From Demequinaceae bacterium UBA4004 (GTDB lineage Bacteria; Actinomycetota; Actinomycetes; Actinomycetales; Demequinaceae), in assembly GCA_002384765.1 (NCBI GenBank), contig DGBM01000062.1, positions 1 to 10,321 on the forward strand: a DNA stretch of 10,321 nt, read 5' to 3'. The position numbers and the translations under genes were made by a program. Every line of letters starts with the position of its first letter. Position 1 is the stretch's first letter. The notes below the pieces were generated by a model that worked only from the letters and a program-made list of their open reading frames with translations, was not told the origin of the DNA and made no database searches. Below, in pieces: positions 6,294 through 10,321 of the stretch.

Positions 6294-7162
6294 CGTTGCG
6301 CAACCGCGGCGGCACGGTCCTCGGTGTGCCAGACCGCCAGCGCGGCCCGGGCGGTCTGGTAACCGCGCTCGATCATGGCCGGGACGTCGGCCGGCGACCA
6401 GGAGGAGCACGCCTCGTCGTCGATCACGATCAGCAGATCCGCCTGCTGCCCGTGTGCCGGATGGTCCTTACGGGACTCCAGCCAGCGTCGCCACCGCCGG
6501 TCGTCGCCGAAACGCACGGCGATCACGTCGTCCGCGCCCAGGTGATGCGCCGCCCAGATCGGCAGCCCCGACAGGACCCCGCCGTCGACGCAGGAGACGC
6601 CGTCGACCTTGACCGGCGGGAAGAGGCCGGGGACGGCGCTGCTGGCCCTGACGGCGTCCACCAAGGAGCCAGTGGTGACCAGACGCGGCGTCGGTGAGAC
6701 GAGCTCGGTGACGACCGCGCCGAACCGGATGGGCAAGTCCTCGATGCGCACGTCCCCGAGCCGGTCCTCCAAGTTGCGGGCCAGGGGCGTGGTGTCCATC
6801 AGGCCTAGACGTGGAGTCAGGCTCGGGACGCCGAAGTCGCAGAACCGCGCCGCACGGACGCGGTCGATGATCTCCTCCGCCGAGACCCCCGCCGCCCACG
6901 CGCCGCCGACGAGGGCCCCCGCGCTGGACCCGGTGAGCACGGACACGTCAATGCCGGCCTCTTCGATGGCGCGCAGCACTCCGGCGTGCGCGGCACCACG
7001 CGCGGCCCCGCTGGACAGTGCCAGGCCGACAGGCCCGTGCCCGACGCGCGTCCGCCGCTCGAGTTCCGATATCGACAGCCGGCTCCCCAAGACTTCGGCG
7101 TGGGAAGGACGTGGTTGGCGGGCCGAAGGTGCCCCGACGACCGACGAGCGAGAGGGTTTCAT
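6290..7162 (-). CDS. Patatin-like phospholipase/acyl hydrolase
   Basis: This 290-residue patatin-family lipid acyl hydrolase uses a Ser-Asp dyad. The nucleophile elbow is Gly78-Ser-Ser80-Ala-Gly82 in VLTGSSAGALVGG. The catalytic Asp193 lies in VDGGVLSGLPI. The oxyanion region is LALSSGAARGAAHAGVL (about 48-63), where SSGAARG replaces the usual GGGxRG. FAM-type substrate specificity cannot be inferred. There is no signal peptide or membrane segment, so it should be cytoplasmic; residues 1-40 are a charged extension before the core. I chose the ATG at 7160-7162 because the TTGACA promoter element at 7195-7200 lies inside the longer reading that begins at 7204. It is the first gene of the operon and its stop overlaps the synthetase start. 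Likely role: releasing fatty acids or lysolipids for the next two enzymes. Confidence 0.88.
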   Translation of the reverse strand: MKPSRSSVVGAPSARQPRPSHAEVLGSRLSISELERRTRVGHGPVGLALSSGAARGAAHAGVLRAIEEAGIDVSVLTGSSAGALVGGAWAAGVSAEEIIDRVRAARFCDFGVPSLTPRLGLMDTTPLARNLEDRLGDVRIEDLPIRFGAVVTELVSPTPRLVTTGSLVDAVRASSAVPGLFPPVKVDGVSCVDGGVLSGLPIWAAHHLGADDVIAVRFGDDRRWRRWLESRKDHPAHGQQADLLIVIDDEACSSWSPADVPAMIERGYQTARAALAVWHTEDRAAAVAQR

Positions 7163-7172
7163 AACCGAGAGA

Positions 7173-7200
7173 GTACTATCATTTCGTTCGATGCTGTCAA
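7173..7200 (-). promoter_or_regulatory. Putative sigma-70-type promoter for the lipid operon
   Basis: On the minus strand, a perfect TTGACA (7195-7200) is followed 16 bases later by TAGTAC (7173-7178), a weak -10 element. Transcription would begin near 7164-7167, only a few bases before the ATG at 7162, so the transcript would be nearly leaderless; no Shine-Dalgarno is seen in front of that ATG. The spacer contains an imperfect inverted pattern (TGACAGCAT against ATGATAGTAC) that could be the TetR operator, but only about 5 of 9 positions agree. Confidence 0.45.
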
Positions 7201-7264
7201 TCACCAGACGGCCCCGGTCTACGGGTCCGTGCCTGGCGACACGAGACTGCGGGAAGATCGGCCC

Positions 7265-7849
7265 ATGACATCAGGAAGCCTTCCGCGAACCCCGGCCCGA
7301 AGAGCCGACGCCACCTCCAACGCCGCCCGGATCGTCGCCGCCGCGCGCCGCGTGTTCGCCCGCGGGGACGGCCTGGGCTCGCTCGAGGAGATCGCCCGGG
7401 AGGCCGGCGTCGGGATCGCCACGCTCTACCGGCACTTCGCCCACCGAGAAGCCCTCGCATCGGCCGTGTACACCCAGCTCTTCGACGACGAGTTCGCCCC
7501 CGCCCTGGAGCTGGCACGTCGCGACCCCAGTCCCGTCCACGGCCTGCGGGCCGCGGCGGAGCGGCTGTCCGTCGTGATGTCGCACGAGCTCGGGCTGATC
7601 GCCTCGAGCGGGAACTTCGCAGCGATGACCGACGAGATGCTCCGGCGGTTCTCCATGCCGCTCCAGGAGATCCTGCTCAAGGCACAGGACGCCGGCGAGG
7701 TCCGCCGCGACCTCACCGCCGAGGACGTCCCGCGGCTCCTAGTGATGGTGGTCGCCGGGCTGGCCGTCCCGGGCATCTCCCCGGAAGACTTCCGCCGGTA
7801 CATCGGATTCGTCTTCGACGGGCTCCGCCCACCGCAGACCTCGCCCTAA
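7265..7849 (+). CDS. TetR-family transcriptional regulator, divergent to the lipid operon
   Basis: This 194-residue TetR-type regulator has an N-terminal DNA-binding domain at residues 17-70: NAARIVAAARRVFARG, then helix-turn-helix SLEEIAREAGVGIATLYRHF, with Tyr-Arg-His-Phe typical of the recognition helix end. Residues about 70-190 form the helical ligand-binding and dimerisation domain, which is too variable to predict the ligand. The ATG at 7265 follows GGGAAG at 7251-7256 with eight bases between. It is divergent from the patatin gene, with about 100 bases between their starts. TetR proteins in this position commonly repress both themselves and the divergent genes and are released by a metabolite of the pathway; here a fatty acid or acyl-CoA is a reasonable inference. 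A possible terminator hairpin follows the stop. Confidence 0.9.
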   Translation: MTSGSLPRTPARRADATSNAARIVAAARRVFARGDGLGSLEEIAREAGVGIATLYRHFAHREALASAVYTQLFDDEFAPALELARRDPSPVHGLRAAAERLSVVMSHELGLIASSGNFAAMTDEMLRRFSMPLQEILLKAQDAGEVRRDLTAEDVPRLLVMVVAGLAVPGISPEDFRRYIGFVFDGLRPPQTSP

Positions 7850-7850
7850 C

Positions 7851-7863
7851 GGGGCTCCGCCCC
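7851..7863 (+). terminator. Short GC hairpin after tetR, possible terminator
   Basis: GGGGC, loop TCC, GCCCC starts two bases after the tetR stop codon. The stem is only 5 bp and no T-run follows, so termination is uncertain. Its right arm overlaps the 25-bp direct repeat. Confidence 0.3.
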
Positions 7864-7880
7864 AGCCCACGGACGCGGTG
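7856..7880 (+). repeat. 25-bp direct repeat, copy 1 (outside the IS256 left end)
   Basis: TCCGCCCCAGCCCACGGACG plus CGGTG is identical to 8550-8574 over all 25 bases, with different flanks on both sides. This copy ends four bases before the left terminal repeat of the IS256 element. It is much longer than an IS256 target duplication (8-9 bp). Confidence 0.9.
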
Positions 7881-7884
7881 ACTC

Positions 7885-7907
7885 GGGGTCTGTCCGCTGA
7901 ACGGTGT
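7885..7907 (+). repeat. IS256 left terminal inverted repeat
   Basis: GGGGTCTGTCCGCTGAACGG plus TGT lies 50 bases before the transposase ATG. It resembles the inverted right end at 9936-9957 and the end of the second IS256 element at 9973. Confidence 0.65.
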
Positions 7908-7956
7908 TTCTGGCCCGACACGCCGAGGAGGGTCGGCGAGGAAAGGCTGGTCACCG

Positions 7957-8541
7957 ATGACCGAGACACTCGAGGGCATGAGCTCGATGCCCAAGGAAGC
8001 GCTGCAGGCTGTCAGGCCTGGCGGTGCGGAGCGAGCCGCGGTGCGGGAGCTGGTCAAGGCCGCCCGCGCCCGCGGGGAGGACTTGACCGGCCCGGATGGG
8101 CTGCTCAAGTCGATCACGAAGCAGGTGCTCGAGTCGGCTCTTCAGGAGGAGATGACCGAGCACCTGGGCCGTGAGAAGCACCAAGTCCCCACCTGCGACA
8201 GCGGCAACGTGCGTAACGGCACCCGCCCGAAGACGGTGCTCACGGACGCCGCCGGGGAGGTGACGATCGAGGTGCCGCGGGACCGGGCTGCGACCTTCCG
8301 TCCGGTCATCGTCGCCCGGCGGCAGCGGCGCCTGACGGACGTCGACGCGGTCGCGATCTCCCTGTATGGCAAGGGATTGACCACCGGTGAGATCAGTGCG
8401 CACTTCGCCGAGGTGTACGGCGCCTCGATCTCGAAGGACACGATCTCGCGGATCACCGACGCGGTGGTCGAGGAGATGCAGGGCTGGTCGAGCCGGCCGC
8501 TGCAGGGCGTGTCCGCGGCCGTCTTCATCGACGCGATCTAG
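7957..8541 (+). pseudogene. IS256-family (mutator-type) transposase, N-terminal half
   Basis: ATG at 7957 follows a GAGGAAAGG ribosome binding site. The 194 residues include the IS256 N-terminal region: LLKSITKQVLESALQEEMTE, HLGREKH, NVRNGTRPKTVLTDAAGEVT, IEVPRDRAATFRPVIV, then SLYGKGLTTGEISAHFAEVY and SISKDTISRITDAVVEEMQ, ending in AAVFIDAI and a TAG. The Asp of FIDAI is the first residue of the DDE catalytic triad, so the gene is broken exactly there. Intact members have about 400-430 residues; the rest of the catalytic domain is missing, replaced after 8541 by repeat copy 2 and the intron remnant. It is inactive. Confidence 0.9.
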
Positions 8542-8549
8542 CGACTTGG

Positions 8550-8574
8550 TCCGCCCCAGCCCACGGACGCGGTG
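8550..8574 (+). repeat. 25-bp direct repeat, copy 2 (between transposase and intron remnants)
   Basis: This is identical to 7856-7880. It lies in the roughly 40-base piece that matches neither the IS256 transposase (ends 8541) nor the intron reverse transcriptase (homology ends at about 8583), so it was brought in by the rearrangement that deleted the material between them. Confidence 0.9.
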
Positions 8575-8582
8575 TGTGGCCA

Positions 8583-9316
8583 ACATCCGGTTCAACTGCA
8601 GCAGCAGCTGGTCCAGGACCTGGTTCAGGGTGGATCGGTAGGTCGCGGCGGACACGCGGTCGGTGATCGAAGCGATCGCCTTGCGTGACGGCACCGTGTA
8701 GACGTAGGACTTGAAGGTTCCCCGTTTCCGTCGTCGTTGGATGGCGAACCCGAGGAACACGAAACCCTCGTCGATGTCGACCACGCGGGTCTTCTCCTCC
8801 GACAGGCGCAGCCCCAGTCATGTGCTGGATCTCGGCGATCGCGTCCTGCGCACGGTTGGGCCGGAACCCATACGAGCACGGCTTGAAGTCCGCCTCGAAG
8901 ATGGGTTCCAACACCGCCTTCAGGGCTGCCTGCACGACCCGATCGGCCACCGTCGGGATGCCCAGTTTGCGCATCTTGCCGTTGGCCTTGGGGATCTGAA
9001 CCCGCCGCGTCGGCGCCGGGCAGAAGGTGCGGGCGCGAAGCTGCTCACCGATCCCGGTGAGGAACTCCTCTTCCCCGAGCAGAAGCCGGACACGGGCAAC
9101 AGTCAGCCCGTCCACTCCTGCCGTCTTTGCACCCTGGTTGCCGGCCACCCGCGCGAACGCGTCGACCAAGAACGCAGGGTCGTAGACCAGGTTGTACAAA
9201 TCACCGAAACACCGCGCGGGATCCTCCCGCGCCCATCGGTGCAACTTCAGCTGCATCCGCCGTACCTGCAGGGCCGCCACCTCCGGTGACGGCCACGACA
9301 GAGCGCCGGTATTCAC
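8583..9316 (-). pseudogene. ltrA: Group II intron reverse transcriptase/maturase with internal deletion
   Basis: From a GTG at 9314-9316 the minus strand encodes VNTGALSWPSPEVAALQVRR, YNLVYDPAFLVDAFARVAGN, KTAGVDGLTVARV, RRVQIPKANGKMRKLGIPTV, ADRVVQAALKAVLEPIFEAD and SYGFRPNRAQDAIAEIQHM. These are the RT0 to RT3 blocks of LtrA-type enzymes. At about 8815 it jumps, with a frame change, to GLRLSEEKTRVVDIDEGFVF and LGFAIQRRRKRG, the RT7 block and start of the maturase domain, ending at LDQLLLQLNRML. About 150 codons between, with the YADD active site (RT5), are deleted. The maturase C-terminus and any endonuclease domain are missing. Without YADD it cannot reverse transcribe. A GTG at 9361 in the same frame is an alternative start but lies in intron RNA sequence. 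Confidence 0.88.
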
Positions 9317-9936
9317 CGGTGCGTCTTCGCACCATGGCAGTCCTTCCCTTGCTCGACACACTGCCGCCCTTCCCCATGTGACCGGCTTTCCCGGCCTCGG
9401 AGTACTACGACGGCTCCGCCCCGTGCACGCCCTTCGGCGGACGACGCGCCTATCCCGCCCCGTCGAGCCAGGCTGGCCCGAGGCGCCGGGACCGCAACGT
9501 GCACGGTTCCCACGTTCACTGCGTTTCGATCGACGGGCGAGGTGCCCGGCTTTGCCCCTGCGGCCTCGCCACGGCTACGCCGTAGACCTTCACCGTGGCC
9601 TCCCGAGCCAGACCTGCGAAACCCTCCCGGGAGTTCCCCCACCGACCGAGCTCGGCAGGGTGCGCACCGCTTACCAGCCCAGATCCCCAGATCCACCGGG
9701 TTGGGGCTGGCCAGATGTGAAGAGGCTTTACGACACCGGTTCCTCTCGTACACCGTCCCGTCTTGCTCACCGAGCCCGGCCCATCCGGCAGTGCTGGACC
9801 GACTCGACTTCGTCGCGGCTGCTCCCACCCTCCCCAGCGTCTCCTGGGTCAGGCTGCCGCTTCACCGACCTGCCACGACAGGCCAGCGGCGGAGTCCTTT
9901 CACCTCCACTCGAAACCACAGCGCCTCGTGGCGCAC
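9317..9936 (-). ncRNA. Group II intron RNA, domains I-IV (5' part)
   Basis: No protein gene occupies this stretch. On the minus strand it begins GTGCGCCACGAGGCGC (a hairpin). It contains the block GGCGGAGCCGTCGTAGTACT, then CCGAGGCCGGGAAAGCCGGT and CACATGG just before the reverse transcriptase. From memory this block parallels the domain III-IV region of the Lactococcus Ll.LtrB intron (CGTAGTAGTCTGAG ... ACATGG). Several GNRA-like GAAA loops occur, such as GGTGAAAGGACTCC. The exact intron class is not assigned; a covariance search would decide it. Confidence 0.65.
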
Positions 9937-9957
9937 CACCGTTCATCTGACACACCC
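9936..9957 (-). repeat. IS256 right terminal inverted repeat (also the intron's 5' exon)
   Basis: On the minus strand GGGTGTGTCAGATGAACGGT plus G matches the left end at 7885. The match stops precisely where the intron's GTGCG begins, so the intron insertion point coincides with the inner edge of the repeat. Confidence 0.6.
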
Positions 9958-9972
9958 GCCCAGAGCCGTAAG

Positions 9973-10000
9973 GGGTCTGTCAGATCAACGGTGTAACTGG
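9973..10000 (+). repeat. Terminal repeat of a second IS256 element
   Basis: GGGGTCTGTCAGATCAACGG plus TGTAACTGG lies 10 bases outside the stop codon (10011-10013) of the minus-strand IS256 transposase, as expected for its 3' end. It agrees with the 7885 end in GGGGTCTGTC and AACGGTGT. It lies about 15 bases from the right end of the first element, in opposite orientation. Confidence 0.65.
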
Positions 10001-10010
10001 CATTTGATGG

Positions 10011-10321
10011 TTAGACGTTCCCCGCTGCCGGCATCCGGTCGGCGAACGTGATCGCGAACGCGTTCAGGGCCGGCTTCCACCGGGTGACCCATCGTGCCTG
10101 CCCGAGCCCTTTGGGGTCCAGACTCCGCGTCACGAGATAGAGCGGCTTGAGGGCGGCCCGCTCGGTAGGAAAGTGGCCCTTGACGGTCACGGCCCGCCGG
10201 TAGCGGGCGTTGAGCGATAACGATCGCGTTTGTCGAGCAGAGCACCTTGCGGATCTCGAGGTCGTAGTCCAGGAACGGGATGAACTGCTCCCACGCGGCC
10301 CGCCACAGCTTGGGGATGGCC
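10011..10321 (-). pseudogene. Second IS256-family transposase, C-terminal part, frameshifted, runs off window
   Basis: The minus strand entering from the right edge encodes AIPKLWRAAWEQFIPFLDYD, LEIRKVLCSTNAI, then after a one-base insertion near 10217-10221, SLNARYRRAVTVKGHFPTER, AALKPLYLVTRSLDPKGLGQ and ARWVTRWKPALNAFAITFAD, then RMPAAGNV and a TAA at 10011-10013. The segment TNAIESLN...RYRR...GHFP...ALN.FAI is the conserved C-terminal signature of IS256 transposases; here ATCGTTATCG replaces the expected ATCGAATCG-like codons, causing the shift. The N-terminal part lies outside the window. Unless the shift is a sequencing error, this copy is inactive. Confidence 0.85.

Larger units (their letters stand above)
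8583..9936 (-). mobile_element. Group II intron remnant (minus strand)
   Basis: The 5' end reads GTGCGCC at 9936-9930 on the minus strand, fitting the GUGYG start of group II introns. About 620 bases of structured RNA follow, then the reverse transcriptase. The 3' end (last part of the maturase, domains V and VI) is absent: no domain V-like hairpin is seen before the sequence breaks at about 8583. The 5' exon is the inner edge of the IS256 right terminal repeat, so the intron had inserted into an IS end, in antisense to the transposase. It can neither splice nor retrohome. Confidence 0.7.
7885..9957 (+). mobile_element. IS256-family element, gutted and carrying a group II intron remnant
   Basis: The left end GGGGTCTGTC...TGAACGGTG (7885-7906) and the inverted right end (minus strand from about 9957: GGGTGTGTC...TGAACGGTG) agree at about 18 of 22 positions and share the 9-base block TGAACGGTG. 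Between them lie the first 194 codons of an IS256 transposase (plus strand), a 40-base piece containing repeat copy 2, and a minus-strand group II intron remnant ending at the right terminal repeat. The second half of the transposase is gone. Flanking bases do not show a matching 8-9 bp duplication. That the two ends belong to one element is inferred from their close similarity and facing orientation. Confidence 0.6.

Noticed and set aside
6294..6410. Synthetase start at 6410
   Set aside because: It would overlap the lipase gene by about 120 bases and adds a sequence unlike the family; the ATG at 6293 is in an ATGA overlap.
7163..7204. Lipase start at 7204
   Set aside because: The ATG at 7204 lies at the -35 element of the best promoter; the 14 extra residues show no conservation signal.
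9951..9955. Intron 5' end at GTGTG (minus strand from 9955)
   Set aside because: It fits GUGYG, but this sequence is part of the IS256 terminal repeat shared with 7885. The GTGCGCC at 9936 is a better intron start and lies where that similarity ends.
9192..10051. Plus-strand open frames over the intron (9192-9950, 9542-10051)
   Set aside because: They are antisense to the structured group II intron RNA, Pro/Arg/Ser-rich, and without domains.

Overview
The window is uniformly GC-rich DNA with G/C-ending codons. Its gene content (TetR, fatty-acyl-CoA synthetase, an actinobacterial-style YidC fragment, and IS110, IS256, IS630 and IS3 relics) fits an actinomycete (Actinomycetota). The genus cannot be fixed from the sequence alone.

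It falls into three zones. (1) Positions 1-3415 are a scrapyard of gene pieces with no intact gene. In order they are: the tip of an IS630-like transposase (minus); the C-terminal half of an IS110 transposase; a noncoding stretch; a 57-codon piece of a winged-helix protein (minus); two perfect 30-bp direct repeats with a hairpin between them; the N-terminal and middle part of a second IS110 transposase; the N-terminus of an IS3-type OrfA; the C-terminal part of a DUF4011/DUF3320-type superfamily 1 helicase-nuclease (minus); and a YidC insertase fragment with two frameshifts.

(2) Positions 3466-7849 are an intact block. Three minus-strand genes run patatin-like lipase, then AMP-forming acyl-CoA synthetase, then PlsC-like acyltransferase, with a 4-base ATGA overlap at each junction. 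A divergent TetR regulator lies on the other side of a short intergenic region holding a TTGACA-type promoter. The three enzymes could together release a fatty acid from a lipid, activate it to acyl-CoA and place it on a lysolipid or glycerol-phosphate acceptor. That would be a self-contained deacylation/reacylation unit, with TetR probably sensing a lipid or acyl-CoA. This is inference from families and layout.

(3) Positions 7850-10321 are a second mobile-element zone. An IS256-family element (terminal inverted repeats at about 7885-7907 and 9936-9957) keeps only the first 194 codons of its transposase. The rest of its interior is a minus-strand group II intron whose 5' end lies exactly at the inner edge of the right terminal repeat. 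The intron's reverse transcriptase has lost the whole segment between RT3 and RT7, including the YADD catalytic block, and the intron 3' end is missing. A 25-bp perfect direct repeat occurs just outside the left IS256 end and again between the transposase and intron remnants. About 15 bp beyond the right end, a second IS256 element begins tail-to-tail and runs off the window; its transposase carries a frameshift.

No intact new defence or mobile system is visible. The best candidates for follow-up are the three-gene lipid operon, with an unusual synthetase, and the relic of a DUF4011-helicase-nuclease (Hhe-like) antiviral gene.
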